From: Peromyscus leucopus
Taxonomy: Eukaryota > Chordata > Mammalia > Rodentia > Cricetidae
Length of the DNA stretch: 64,000 nucleotides
NCBI RefSeq assembly: GCF_004664715.2
Contig: NC_051063.1
Coordinates: 144,921,319 to 144,985,318 of the forward strand
Direction: 5' to 3'
Below are positions 1-12,023 of this stretch, one piece after another (position 1 is the first letter of the stretch; every line of letters starts with the position of its first letter). Under the pieces are notes generated by a model, which ran no database searches, was not told the DNA's origin, and worked only from the letters and a program-made list of their open reading frames with translations. The position numbers and the translations under genes are program-made.

Positions 1-242
1 ATTAAATATGAATATTAAAATTTCTAGGTTAGCACTTAAAAGGAGAAACATGGTTGTTAAATTTCAAAATAGGGGAAAAAAATAAAATTGGGGCAAGGAT
101 GTAGGCGATGCCATTTAATACAAAAGGGGTAAGGTGAAAAAATGATCTGCCTATTACCATGATTAATTGTGATTAAAAGCAGATTAATTATTAACAAGTA
201 ACTGGATTTTTTTTGTTTTCTTTTTTCTTTCATTTTTTTTTT

Positions 243-380
243 CCAAGATGGGGTTTCTCTGTGTAGCCCTGGCTGTTCTGGAACTCACTCTGTAAACCAG
301 ACTGGCCTGGAACTCAGAGATCCACCTGTCTCTACCCCCTAAGTACTGGGATTAAAGGTGTGCACCACCACCACCTGGCT
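243..380 (-). repeat. B1 SINE
   Basis: Reverse-complement B1: poly-T, GGGGTTTCTCTGTGTAG, GGGATTAAAGGTGTGCACC (internal B-box side to A-box side). Near full length, diverged. Confidence 0.9.
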
Positions 381-514
381 CAAATAATTAGATTTTTACT
401 GGGTATATTTTAAGTTGTGTTTTTTCACCGAACATTTTTTAATATTTTGTCTAAGATTCATATATTATGAAAAAAACACACAGAAAGCTATGGCTTCCCT
501 TCCATAGAGCTGCT

Positions 515-677
515 TTCTTTTTTAGACGGAGTCTCATGTATCCCAGCCTGGCCCTAAGCTTGCTATGGAGGTGACCCCCCCACACACACCTTCTACCCCT
601 GGATCCTGGGGACTGAACCCAGGGCTTTGTGTATGTTGGACAAGTACTCTACCAACTGAGCTATACCCCTACCCATG
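515..677 (-). repeat. B4-type composite SINE (B1-like plus ID-like)
   Basis: Left part has a degenerate 7SL-like segment (gacggagtctcatgta). Right part is ID-like (ggactgaacccagggctttg ... tctaccaactgagctatacc) in reverse orientation. Confidence 0.65.
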
Positions 678-707
678 TGCCACCTATCTCATTTTTTTTG
701 TTTGTTG

Positions 708-757
708 GTTGGATGGTTGGTTGGTTTTTTGTTTGGTTTGGTTTGGTTTGGTTTGGT
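708..757. repeat. TTTGG/GGTTT simple repeat
   Basis: Runs of GGTT then five GGTTT units. Confidence 0.8.
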
Positions 758-1267
758 CCAAGATGCTTTGTCCAAATGTGGTTAGCACATACGTATTACT
801 TAAATCACTTGTAGGGAAACATAAAAGTTAAGTGAACGACAAACCATTGTAACATACGCTCCGAAACTAACACAGCTGTACCGCCCACAGACCCCAAAAA
901 GAGTCCACCGTGGATCAGAACAACAGAGAGTGTACACCTGGGTCACAACGCTGTACCGTGTGAGCCGCACATGCAATGGGGAAGGATGCTACCGTGCTGA
1001 CTTCTCCAGCACTTACCAGAGAATGACTGGGGCTTGTTTCAGCAACGGCAATGAAGAAAGGAATATCGCCTTCTCTCCCTGTTAGGAGAATTTTCAAGTT
1101 GTGGTGACAGACTTGGTTTCCAAGATCAACACATTTATCTTAATTTCAGCAAGTCGAGCTGTCTAAGTCGAGACATGGCATCCCTCCCTGGCAACATGCA
1201 CATGGCTGAAAGGTCTCAGCCCCACATTACTCATTCAGGGCACCCAAAGCCTGGTGGCTCTCCTGTC

Positions 1268-1411
1268 CTTTTTTCTTTTTTCCTCTGTGTAGCTTGGCAC
1301 CTTTCCTGGAACTCACTCTGTAGCCCAGGCTGGCCTCAGACTCACAGAGATCCGCCTGTCCCTGCCTCCCAAGTGCTGGGATTAAAGGCATGTGCCACCA
1401 CTGCCCAGCTC
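1268..1411 (-). repeat. B1 SINE
   Basis: Reverse B1 with CTCTGTGTAGCTTGGCACC and GGGATTAAAGGCATGTGCC. Confidence 0.92.
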
Positions 1412-1705
1412 GGCTGTCCTGTCTTTAAGGCACAAACACCTATGTCCTGAAAACCAATGGGCACTGGTTAAATCTGTTTTCTCTTGGAAAAACATGAAGC
1501 CACAGCTTAGGGATACTGAATGACTGGATGCAACCGTTTTAAAGTGAGAGGGTTCGGGAGACTAGAGAGGGACAGGAAGAACGGTAGAGGTGGGGAGAGA
1601 ATAGACAGACTTTAAATGGCCTTAAATTCACAAGGCTTGGGGTCCCTCATCCAAGCCAGCTAATCACTAACGCTGGACAGGAATGAGCCATGTAGGCAGC
1701 CTAGG

Positions 1706-1862
1706 GTTTGTTTTGTTTTGTTTTTCAAGACAGGGTTCTCTGTGTAGCCTTGGCTGTCCTGGAACTCACTCTGTAGACCTGGCTGGCCTCGAACTCACAG
1801 AGATCCACCTGCCTCTGCCTCCCGAGTGCTGGGATTAAAGGTGTGCACCACCACTGCCCAGC
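1706..1862 (-). repeat. B1 SINE
   Basis: Reverse B1, near consensus (GGGATTAAAGGTGTGCACCA), T/G-rich tail on the left. Confidence 0.93.
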
Positions 1863-1873
1863 CAGTAGATTTC

Positions 1874-2005
1874 TTTTTGGTTTTTTTTTTGTTTTGTTTT
1901 GTTTTTCTGAAACAGAGTCATACTATGCAGCTCAGGCTACCTTGACCTTCTAATCTCTCCTGCTCCAACCTACAGAGTGCTGAGATTACAGGTGTACATC
2001 GCATT
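1874..2005 (-). repeat. Old B1 / proto-B1 SINE
   Basis: Diverged 7SL-derived sequence: TTTTTCTGAAACAGAGTC ... GAGATTACAGGTGTACATC. Directly abuts the younger B1 on its left. Confidence 0.65.
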
Positions 2006-3402
2006 TCAAAATCACAATCGTCCCATCCTGGTTAACTACACTCCGCGGCCCAGACCTTCAACTGCTACCAGCAGTCACTGAAAGATGGCACTAACCTTAC
2101 AGGGCAGGATGCCCTGTGACCGAGGGCTTCAATTTCCCCCACTCACCCCTTTCCCTCTACCACAAGGCACATGCATTTTCTACAGTCCTTCAGGTAGAAC
2201 TTCCAAGGGCCGGGCAACAACTAACCTCAGAGGAGCCAGGGGCCTGCGAAGGCCAGCTGGCCTTCTGTCCCACTGCTCAGTGAGTCCTGGCCACTTGGTC
2301 ATTCACCCCATCTGACAAGTCTACAACAAGACACTTAGACGGGGAATGGGAGCAGAGCCATCTACTGCCCAGGCCTCATGACACGTCAGTCCGTTTACTG
2401 CAGTCTAGTGGCAAGTGAGCAAGAACTGGATATAGTATAGATACCAGGAATCACAGGAAGAAGAAGGCCACAGATATTCAGCCACTGGGAGAACCTGGCT
2501 CTTCTAGGGGGTCAGGCTGCCCAGAGCCCTGACCAGGGCACTCTGCACAAAACACAGCAAGCCCGATACACCTACCTGATTGAGAGATTCCCTCCTAGCA
2601 ATCCTTCCTAGATGCAGAGCCAGCGAGGGCCTGTGCCAGCACCTAAGAGGAACTGGTTCCTCCATCCCCTTCAGGGAGCTCAGGGCACTAAGCCCAACCA
2701 TCCACAGGGTCCTGCTTTCCCAGAGGCAAAAGCAAAGGACAACGCCCACAGCCAAGTAGACTTTTAGACACCTCCCTCCCTCCACTTTCACCCTCTCTCT
2801 GTCCTTTCTCACTGGAAACCCCAGTGAGGCGCTCCAGGACAGCTGAGAGCAAAGTCCCTCTCCAGCCTGGCCTCGGTGAGGTCCCCTTTCCCAAAAACTA
2901 AGATCCCAAACCTGCCAAATCCACATCCTCCTCCAAGGACATAGTCACCGTGGACCACAAAAGATCCAAGTTAGTGACCGGCGTGATTTCCGTTGTGTTG
3001 ACATGAGGTCATCTCTCAAACACCTTTAATGAACTGACTCTCCCAGCAACTTGGACCTCCTCTCTTTCTCAGCTGGAGGGGAAATTTTCCACTCTCTGAG
3101 GAAATCCAGTGTCCACTGGCTTACTTTGTCCTGGCTGGCTGCTTGCAGTCCTAGGAGTAGAATGCCGGGCCCCAGCCATGGTAGGTAAGAGCTCTGATCT
3201 CAGCCATATCCCCAGCCCTGCCAGAAACCTCCATGTCAATGCCCGATGTTGACACTGAGTGGCCAGGTAACCCTAGTCCATCTCCGGGCCTCAGTCTCCT
3301 CACCTGTATGTAATCTTACGTCTATCCGATGGGAAGGGAATGCCTGGGAAGGGCTCAGGACAAAACCTGACAAAAGTGATTTTAAAAGTGAATACACCAA
3401 TA

Positions 3403-3416
3403 AACAAACAAACAAA

Positions 3417-3451
<35 letters not shown>
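3403..3451. repeat. AAAT microsatellite
   Basis: About ten AAAT units preceded by AAAC units. Confidence 0.95.
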
Positions 3452-3465
3452 CGGGGGGCACACAG

Positions 3466-3545
3466 GCCAGTGAGATGGCTCAGCAGGTAAGAGCAGTTTC
3501 CTTAAAAACTGGTGACCTGAGTTCAACCCCTGAGTGTGGCGTGTT
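3466..3545 (+). repeat. B2-family SINE fragment
   Basis: tRNA-derived head: GCCAGTGAGATGGCTCAGCA ... GGTGACCTGAGTTCAA. The 3' half is lost or unrecognisable. Confidence 0.65.
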
Positions 3546-3672
3546 GAAAGAGAGACCTTCACCTGCGGTAGCACCTGCTACCTCGGGTCCCTCAGCATTA
3601 GACTCTGTCCACTGCTTCTTCACTTCCTGGTACGGCTCCTTAGGCTCAAAAATGATAACCCAACATATGGCC

Positions 3673-3977
3673 TGTGGCAGTTTGAATGTATTTGGCCCCC
3701 ATAAGCTCATAGGGAGTAGCACCATTGGGAAGTGTGGCCTTGTTGAAGTAGGTGTGGCCTTGTCGGAGAAAGCTCGTCACCGTGGGGGCGGGCTTTGAGG
3801 TCGCTTAAGTTTCGTGTCACAGCCACTTCCTGTGGCCTTCTGATCAAGATGATGCTGCTTGCCATGGTGATAATGGACTGAACCTCTGAAACTGTAAGCC
3901 AGCCCCAATTAAATATTTTCCTTATAAAAGTTGCCATGGGCATGAAGTCTGTTCACAGCAATAGAAACCCTAAGACA
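3673..3977 (+). mobile_element. MaLR solo LTR (ORR1 type)
   Basis: TG...CA ends. Internal landmarks: TTTGAATGTATTTGG, AAGTGTGGCCTTGTTG, GATAATGGACTGAACCTCTG, AATTAAAT and the terminus AACCCTAAGACA. About 305 bp, diverged. The family name is from memory. Confidence 0.8.
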
Positions 3978-5699
3978 CAGCCTTTGGCATACTCGGTACT
4001 TTAAAAAGGACACTGGAAGGCCTCCACACCAAGGTCCCACTCACTTTTTCTCTCCTGTCTCCTGATACTCTTGTCCCTTCTGCCGCAGGCCGTACACACG
4101 ACACGAGCTCCTGAATCATTCCAGCTTGCTTCCCAGCTCCGTTATCTGTCAACCCTCTCTGCTTTATCATTATAACATGCTTAGATATTATTATTATTAT
4201 TTATGCTTCATTATCCTCTCTGCTTTATTAGCAGCAGCACAAATTATCAGAAAATCCAACTTTTCAAAAGCCTAAATAAATGGCTTTCTCTGTGCTCACT
4301 ATTAATATGACACCAGGCCCAACAGTGAATTCCCATGTACACAGGGTCTCAGCTAATCCTTCTAAGGCAGCTGAGTCCTTAGTTCACAGACAGGGGAGAA
4401 GTTCACAGTAAAAGATGAGGGTGGTAGCAGGACCAGGCTGTGTCTGGCTTCCTCTTTTCTTTCTGCTCTATTCTGAGCTAAAATGACAGCAACAGATGGC
4501 CCAGTGAGACCTAAGAAGGTTTTGGCATCAGGGAAATTAAAAACACGCAGAGAGAGGGAAGGAGGGAATGGATATGGGGGGCTGGGGGGCTAGGGCATGT
4601 CAGGATGTAAATTATTGTGGGGTACCCCCAAATCCCCTTTGGACGGTACTGCCCCCAAACCAAAGCCTCACGCAAACACAGCACAGCTGCCGCAGGAATG
4701 TCATATGTCCCGCCTCATTTTTCAGCGGCGAAGCTAAGTGGAGGCTGGCATGTGGCCTTACCTGAAAGCATAATTTTTCCTTTCAGGCTCCTCTCCTAAA
4801 AGAAAGGGATTCCCCAGTCGACGAGATTTGCTCAAGCTGTTTCTGGAAACAGCTATCAAAGCTCAGGCATCAGTTCAACTATGCAAGCCTCCAACCCATG
4901 AGGACCTAACACATGTGGAAAGGATAAATGTGGGACTGCTGTGTGTCATCTGAGCCGTCGGTGACCATCAAAACCACAGCAAAGTTCGAAGTGAGTACAG
5001 GAAAATCCAGAATCTGGTTTAGGCCAACTATACTTTTCCAGAAGATGCAATTATTATTATTCTTTTTCCTATTAAAATGCAGTAGGGCTGGGAAGGCAGA
5101 TCTCTGAAGCAGGAGCAGGGAGGCCCTCAGAGTGTAGATCACTTCTCTTCCCCGAGGGGAGGGAGGCCGACTAGTGGAGCTGGGCGGGGGTAAAGAGACA
5201 CTGCTGTGCTTAGTAAGCCCTAGGGGGCTTCTGCTGTTTTGTAGATGAGGAAGATAAGATCAAAAAGCAAGACTTTCCCCCCCCCTTTAGTTTTCCAACA
5301 CGTAAACTGAAAACAGCACTCACTATCCAAGCCTTTAACACTAACTTTCTAGAAAAAACGTACAAAGCTAAAACAAAAGCGAAATATCTCCCTTTCCAAA
5401 ATCAAAGGCAAACCTTTTCTGAATATCTAGATCAACTAAAACTTTACCAACCCATATAATTGCCTAGCGGCTACATTCTCTCCTTAGCTAGCTCTCCCGA
5501 AAACAGGAGAAAAACAACTTAACCGCAGCAGCGTTTAGTGCAGGTCGTAAAAGCCAGTGGCTTCCGGCGCTGCCACCGGCTTGGCTTCCGATAAAATGCC
5601 GAGGTGCCCCTACATGATATTACTTTACTGAGCTGTAGAGAAGGTGGCCTGTGTGCGATGTGACTGCCTGTGCCTAGCAAGAAGGCCTGGAATGGCATC
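3978..5699. other. Unique intergenic sequence
   Basis: No repeat or gene recognised apart from a short AT-rich run near 4185-4205. A purine/pyrimidine-mixed, moderately GC-rich flank leads into the CpG-rich block. Confidence 0.5.
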
Positions 5700-6420
5700 A
5701 CTTGAGACCTCCGAGAGGTGGCCGGCTCGAGGATGCGTCCTCAAATCCAGGCTCCCTGAAAGCTCGCAGGGCAGGAAGAGGCATGCGGGCCGTGTGCCTG
5801 GAGCCTAGAAAGAGGCTGGCACCGAACGTGGGCTCCAGCGACACTTCTCCTCTCAGACCGGGTCCCAGTCTGAGAAATGGGGGCGAGCCGCTGTGCGGAA
5901 TTCTCCCCACTGTGGAGGTTCCCATTTCCCAGACGGCCATCGGCAATCTAGCCCCTCGGAGCTCTCTCCCCAGCCAAGCCAGCAAGCCCAGATCCAAAGT
6001 CCCAAGGCCGGTGTTGGGGGTGGGGAGCAGCCCAGGGGGTACCCAGCCCAGCGAGACCTGAGCTGGCACCCTTCAACTGTGGAGGTTCCTCCTCCGGCTC
6101 CCGCTGGCCCGGGATTTAAATGATCCGGAGGAAGCGGGGAGACCTTCAGCCCCGCTCCTCACCGCAAGCTGCAGTGGCGACAGGTGTGCCGCACTCCCTG
6201 CGGGCTAGTGTCCCTGGCTGCTGCGCGCGTCCTTCGCTCTCACTTGGCTACCCGGGGGCCCGGGGTACCCCTTACCTGTGGCTCTGGGGGCGGCCTCAGC
6301 CTCCATGCTCCCGCTCAGCTGGTACAGCGCCTGCCACCCTGTCGCCCTCTACCCCCTCACCCCCACGGCCACCACCTCACCACCTCGAGCTCCCTAGGGA
6401 CAGCCCCGCCCCTGCCACCT
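5700..6420. promoter_or_regulatory. CpG-rich unique block (candidate CpG island / promoter)
   Basis: GC-rich, repeat-free block with roughly 40 CpG dinucleotides by hand count, about 0.6 of expectation, where its neighbours are CpG-poor. On the - strand there is a consensus donor CACAG|GTAAGG at 6276/6275, preceded at 6306-6304 by ATGG in a good start context (A at -3, G at +4). A CTGTGGAGGTTCC element occurs twice (about 5909 and 6077). No known gene is recognised. This could be a distal promoter, the first exon of an unknown transcript, or an enhancer. Confidence 0.4.
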
Positions 6421-7204
6421 CCCTGGGGGCTTTCTCCGGTTCATTCTTGGCCTCCTGCTGCAGGCCCTCTTTATCTCCTCCCCGAGGACCACCGCCCAGT
6501 AGTCTCCTTACCAAAGCTTGACTCCACAAAGTTTACAAAGAACTGTGCTTTTACTCCAAAACAGTTTAGTGTCCTTGGACTACCATGCACACAGGCACAC
6601 ACCCTCCTCCCCAGTGTCCCTATGACCAGCTGGCTAGAGTCCCTTCACCTAGGCCTGTACTGGACAGATTTTCCACTACGGCCCCTTCTAATTATGTGCA
6701 AAAATCGTTTGCGTGAACCCTTTTCAAAAACTTTGCATGACTGAAAAATAGCTAAAATGTAATAAACGCGCACCTAACGGCAGGGCACCCACGCACCTTT
6801 TCTGCCCACGCCAGAGTCTCTCCAACAGTCTGGAAACTGTAATGTGCTCACGATTTATCAAATGCTCCAACTGGCGCTCACAAGTCAAAGCAAAATTCAA
6901 TGTCAACAATTTTTCTCCAGTATACTCAGCCTGTTTCAAAATACTGCTTTGGCAGATGCAGGGGTGAATGATTTCAAATTTCACCTTCCAACCGATTGTG
7001 GTGGAGACATGCCTACAGTCCCAACTACCAAGGAAGCTGAAGGGGGAAGGATTGAGCCCATTAGCTGGAGAAGAACCTGGGTAATTCAAAGAGATCCTGT
7101 CAGTGGCTTTGGGGTAGTAGTAATTGGACACACAACACAATTCCATGTTGGGTGTGTCGCAGGCTAAGAAATTCTTTTCAGAAATCCACTCGGATGAAGC
7201 TGAA
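6421..7204. other. Unique intergenic sequence downstream of the CpG-rich block
   Basis: No repeat or gene recognised with confidence. A short stretch near 7010-7090 (gaggctgaa-like, 'tcccaactaccaaggaagctgaa') resembles a very old 7SL-derived SINE. Confidence 0.35.
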
Positions 7205-7346
7205 ACCAGGATTCCTTTTGTTTATTTGGTTGGTTTTTTGAGACAGGGTTTGTCTGTGTAGCAGCCTAGACTGTCCCAGAACTTGTTTTGTAGACCAGGC
7301 TGGCTTCTAACTCGTAGAGATCCACCTGCCTCTGCCTCCCAAGTGA
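7205..7346 (-). repeat. B1 SINE, truncated
   Basis: TTTTTTGAGACAGGGTTTGT ... GCCTCTGCCTCCCAAGTG; the element stops before its 5' 25 or so bases. Confidence 0.88.
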
Positions 7347-8929
7347 AACAACAGGACATCCCAATAGGAGGTGGAATGCTGGGAGCCATTCTCTGAGGGG
7401 TCGCAGGAGAGGATATAAGGAGTTGGTGGGAGACCAAGTGAGCCAGGACATGGTGGTGGTGAGAATCTTGCAGCCTGACTACCTAGCAGCCAGGGTGTTT
7501 CTGTATTTATACGGAATTTAGTAAGCAGAGATACATTCATGTTGTTCCAAAACATAGATCATATCATTTTTGTTTTGGACATGTGTCTCACTTCCTCTTG
7601 CTCATCTTTTAGTCATCATTAATAAATTATGACAGAACAGAGTTATCATTCCAATAATTTTCCCTAAAGTTTTGACATCATTAATAAACAGAGTTATCAT
7701 TTTTACTCATTAACCCTATAACCCAATTTTTAAGAATCTAGAGGCCTATGACAGCCTGTTCTCAGGCTGGTAGCTTTTGTGGGTACAAGGACATTAGATC
7801 AAAATCTTCAAACCAGCCCAGGCATATTGTCATGTCCCAAGCAGTGTATTAATTCCATGGTCAGAGTGTCCAGGAAAAATCCTCAGGCCAAAGCTGCTGC
7901 AGTTATTATTCAAATTCTGGCATAATGCAATGTTTATATTTTATATCTTCATAGAATTTGTCTCTATGTCTAATCCTGGCATTCTGTTGTTCCTTGGTCA
8001 TATGACACCACAGTGACTCTGTATTTGCGAACTTTTCTAAGAAAGGGAGGTCCTGACATCTCATTCTCTTATCATCTTCCCACTCCATACTTTGTTCACC
8101 CATATAAGCCTCTGTGTAGGGCTGAGTAACTTCAGCTAATCTAACTCTGTTGCTGTGTATGCCACATAATTGCTTGAGTGTACAGTGGGAAGGGGCTTAT
8201 AATCTGATCTGTGGCCAACTCCTCTAGCCCACCAAATCTTGTTGACCTTTTTAAGTTTACTTAGTTTTGAATATCTTGTTCCTAAGTAAGTACAGGGACA
8301 GAAGTTTCAATAATATCTCATAGCCTGGCTTCTTTATGTGTGTCAAAACCTCCAAGGCATAAGGAAAACCTTCAAGAAGATAAGGATATTTCCCTAAAAG
8401 TGGGAGGGGCAGTATTGTTCAGGACTTTCCTGGGGAAGCTTAGAAGCAGTACTCCTGGAAGAAGGCGTAAATGATTCATACGAAATTTTCCATCAGTCCA
8501 ATGTCCCCAAATTGTGCAACTATTAAAAGTGTCCCAAGTATGCAACAGGTGGAGATGAAAACCAAAGGTGACATGGCGGCCATCCTGTGACTCAGCTCTG
8601 CTGGATCTTTGTTGAGCAGCTGTGCTGGCTTTATGACTTCTGCCATTCCATTCAGACACATCAGTGCCAGTGAAATACTTCAGGGAAGCTCTTTGAGACA
8701 GGAAATGAACAACTCAAAATAGCTTCAGGAAGTCCCTGAAACTGACCAGATTCACTAGGCCCCTTCATCCCAAGAGTATATTTTCACTGCCTGGGGCCAC
8801 CCCCAGGAGCACAGGGCTCAAAGGGAATCCACCGAATTGAGCACTTACTAAGACTTTTCTTTCTGAGGGGGTTAAGGGAAAAAGGCACTCACATACTCTC
8901 TTGATGGTTTCCTTCAGACTCTTTTGTTG

Positions 8930-9100
8930 TTCTTCTTTTGCATTCTCTATTCTTTATTTTCCTGGTGATTTCCTTCTCTAATTCTTGATATTTTCCTTCT
9001 AACTCTAACTTTATTCTTGATGTTTCCCTTCTAGTTCCTTCTAACTCTCTCATTCTTGATGTTCTCCTTCTAACCCATTTTAACTCTATCTTTATTCCTT
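8930..9100. repeat. Degenerate tandem repeat, ATTCTTGAT..TTCCTTCTAAC motif
   Basis: Three units starting ATTCTTGAT(A/G)TT and continuing CCTTCTA, with spacings near 32-42 bp, in a pyrimidine-rich strand. Confidence 0.6.
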
Positions 9101-9205
9101 TTCTTACAGTTTATATCCCTCAGCAAAATTTTTCAGGTAATATAAAAATGATAATGTAGCTACATTCTGTTTCTCAAGTGAATGATTACAACGAATACAA
9201 GTAAA

Positions 9206-9290
9206 AAACAGCATGTTTTCCATATCCCTTAACATGATTAAACAGCATGATTAAACAGCATGTTTTCCATATCCCTTACCATGATTAAAC
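9206..9290. repeat. Two 38-bp direct repeats, period 47
   Basis: AAACAGCATGTTTTCCATAT-type unit at 9206-9243 and 9253-9290, differing by one base, with a partial third piece between them. Confidence 0.9.
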
Positions 9291-9384
9291 ATGACTCAGC
9301 TATGTTGCACCCCAAACCTGTGAACACACCTCCCAACATTAAGATTAGAATTTAAACTAGCTAGGCTACTGGGACTGAATTGCT

Positions 9385-9386
9385 TT

Positions 9387-9446
<60 letters not shown>
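9385..9446. repeat. CTTT microsatellite
   Basis: About 15 TTTC units, forming the A-rich tail side of the adjacent reversed B1. Confidence 0.95.
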
Positions 9447-9448
<2 letters not shown>

Positions 9449-9593
9449 TTTTTTGGTTTTTCGAGACAGAGTTTCTCTGTGTAACAGTCCTGGAACTCAC
9501 TCTGTAGCCCAGGCTGGCCTTGAACTCACAGAGTTCTGCCTGCCTCTGCCTCCTGTGTGCTGGGATTAAAGGTGTGTGCCACCACCGTCAGGC
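9447..9593 (-). repeat. B1 SINE
   Basis: GGTTTTTCGAGACAGAGTTT ... GGGATTAAAGGTGTGTGCC, close to full length. Confidence 0.93.
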
Positions 9594-9608
9594 TCAATTG
9601 TTTTTCTT

Positions 9609-9719
9609 TCTTTCTTTCTTCCTTCCTTCCTTTCTTTCTTTTTCCAGAGTTGAGGACCGAAACCAGGGCCTTGTGCTTGCTAGGCAAGCGCTCTACCACT
9701 GAGCTAAATCCCCAACCCC
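9609..9719 (-). repeat. ID SINE with GAAA-type tail and 15-bp TSD
   Basis: Near-consensus ID (BC1-related): GGGCCTTGTGCTTGCTAGGC, TCTACCACTGAGCTAAATCC. The tail is a TTTC run on the left. A 15-bp target-site duplication (TCAATTGTTTTTCTT) flanks it at 9594-9608 and 9720-9734, so the insertion is young. Confidence 0.92.
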
Positions 9720-10139
9720 TCAATTGTTTTTCTTAATCATTAACCTAAGCCATAGTCCACACTGCTCCTCAATAGAAATTCATGTGTTCTAGCTATGTGA
9801 TGCTTTCTTGTTTTATTCTTTATCATCAAAACTCTATTTAAGCTAACCTTATTATTATCAATAAGACAGTAGAGCTCAAGAAGGAATCATCTTCATAATA
9901 ATCCACAGGTAAAAATGCCCAGTAGAACGAGATGTTTCCATGAGATAAACACACTACATTACAGGCAGTGGGGATCTCCCCACACCCATTCACACCATGC
10001 CAGATACCAGAGAAGGATGGCAGCGGCAAACATGGAAAGGCACAGCAGAAGCAAAAAACACTCTGGGGTCTGTGGTCTTGGAGCCTTGCCTATCAGAGAT
10101 CCACCCATCAGGGATTTTCCTCCTGGTGGACTGACACCC

Positions 10140-10575
10140 GGCAGTCAGTTGCCATCTGCCGCTCCTCTGACATGGCCACCAGCAGTATATAAACAGTAAA
10201 GGCTGCTGAGAGTCAATTTAGATTGCCTGGAAGGAAGAGAGAGAGACCAGCAAAACTGCCTTGCCTAAAAGTAAAGACTGGCTCAGATTCTTAGAAGAGG
10301 CGCAGACCAACTGAGCCACTCGGAAATCGGACACTGGCTAACCTGTCAGCTGCCTACAGGCTGTACAGTGTGTTCCAGGTTTCTAGCGGTTGTGAGCTGT
10401 TACCTGTGCTGGGGTGAGCTTTGGAGATAGAGCTTTGTTTATTTCTACTCCTGTTAGTAACCCTTCATCCATAGTCCTGTAAGTAACCCCAATAAACTCA
10501 TTGAGTCTAAGCTGGTTTTGCTGGTATCTGTCCTTTAGTCGGTTATCAGTCACCTGTCTGGGTGAGTAGAAGTTT
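10140..10575 (+). mobile_element. LTR-like sequence (TATA box and poly(A) signal)
   Basis: TATATAAA at 10186-10193, an intervening R-like region, AATAAA at 10491-10496 followed by a GT-rich segment. The order fits a retroviral LTR. Ends and target duplication were not resolved and the family is not recognised. Confidence 0.4.
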
Positions 10576-11784
10576 GTTTACGCAACACTGTCCTGAGAGA
10601 GATGGGTCAGTGTTGGTAAAGGTGCTTGCTGTGAATCTTGGTAAAGTAAATCCAGTCTCCAGAGCCAATATAAAAGTGTCCTCTGACCTTCCCATTTACA
10701 CCATGTCATAGGTACCTATGCATACAATAGTAATGTTTTAATTAAAAAAATGGCTTTTATTATAATTTGAATTATCTCCTTAAACACACACACATAGATA
10801 AGCTTCCATACTATATGTGCTTTTGTTTGCTATTTCTATACCATTCACACCGTTTGAATTGCCATGGCTTAACCATGTACTCGGACTTCTGACACTGTGA
10901 GCCCCAGAAGCAGCCAAGGACTTTCCTCCAAATGCCTTGCACGTTCCATTACAGATCTGACACTCAGCAGCTATCACAAAAGGCTCCTCCCTTTTACTAA
11001 TTAGCTTAGGACGACTGCTTTTTGGTAAAGAAAACTTTTAACTTAGGGCACATGCTGGTCTCGTATCCAGCCACTTCTGAGGTCTGACGATGCTCAGAAG
11101 TTATCATGGATTTCCTAAGCAGACAATTGGGTTGTCCACAAATGAGTTGCTGTATTTCCAAGCCTTCTTAAAACAGACTCAGCCACTTAACACTCACTAC
11201 AGACACCAAATTTGCTCTGGGCCCTAAGCCAACATAAAAGAAAAATGCCATTTATATCTGTGTCAAGAGGAGAGGCCCTGCAAAGACCTAGCCATGTGTT
11301 TGATATGGTCTCTGTGTCCCAAGAGGACTCTTAAGTACCATACTATACCCTTCATCTGGCCTTAGTTATCAACACAGGAACTTCCTCTGTGCTAAGAACA
11401 CAGCTGTTGAGTCATTCCCAAGGTATTAGAGAAATTCAACAGAAAGAATCCGGCCCTTAGACAATAGGCCCAGCAGGCTCCTGGATTTGAACGAATAAAC
11501 AAATTCCTGTTGCAACAGTTGTTTCTATTTAGTGAGAGAGATGTACTCCTAAAAAAAAAAAAAGGAGTGATGAAGCAAGGGTTAGTAGAAACGAGGAAAA
11601 TGTGACAGACAAAAACCGCAGCTGAATCTTTGTCCGGCGGCTCGTGGTGGAAGAGCAGTACTTTCTGGTGTAGACGACCTGATGACGACGACGACGACAC
11701 GACGAGGCTTGCAGGAGTTTGAAAACACGGAATAACGAACAGCTGCTTCATCATTGCTCACAGAGGACATCGGACAATACACTA
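10576..11784. other. Unique intergenic sequence
   Basis: No gene or confident repeat. Contains a short ACACACAC run near 10785, an A tract at 11551 and an imperfect GAC triplet run at 11680-11700. Confidence 0.5.
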
Positions 11785-11903
11785 TCTTAACGGGACACGG
11801 TGGTCTTATAGGACTGAGGGGGCTGAGGTGGGAGGATGGCTTGAGCCTAGGAGTTCAAGGCCAGCCTAGATAACATATGGAGACTCCATGTCAAAAAGAA
11901 AAG
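11785..11903 (+). repeat. Ancient 7SL-derived SINE monomer
   Basis: GGCTGAGGTGGGAGGATGGC, TTGAGCCTAGGAGTTCAAGG: the Alu/FLAM-like spelling rather than the B1 one, with an A/G-rich tail. Consistent with a proto-B1 class element. Confidence 0.7.
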
Positions 11904-12023
11904 AAAAACAGAAACTCATTCTCGTCTATATCAGTTTCCTATTGGATGCTGAAAATAATCCCATTGTTGTGATAAAGCCCCTAATATCTCAGTTTTCTGG
12001 TTGCTTTAAAAGTTTTAAATGGT

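Larger units (their letters stand above)
7347..9384. other. AT-rich unassigned sequence, possibly an endogenous retroviral remnant
   Basis: Intergenic, no SINEs. It contains a degenerate purine-rich (on -) tandem array at 8930-9100 and two 38-bp direct copies at 9206 and 9253. Short open frames on - (for example 8103-7906) show no domain I can name. An LTR-like end lies beyond it at 10.2-10.6 kb. Retroviral origin is a guess. Confidence 0.3.
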
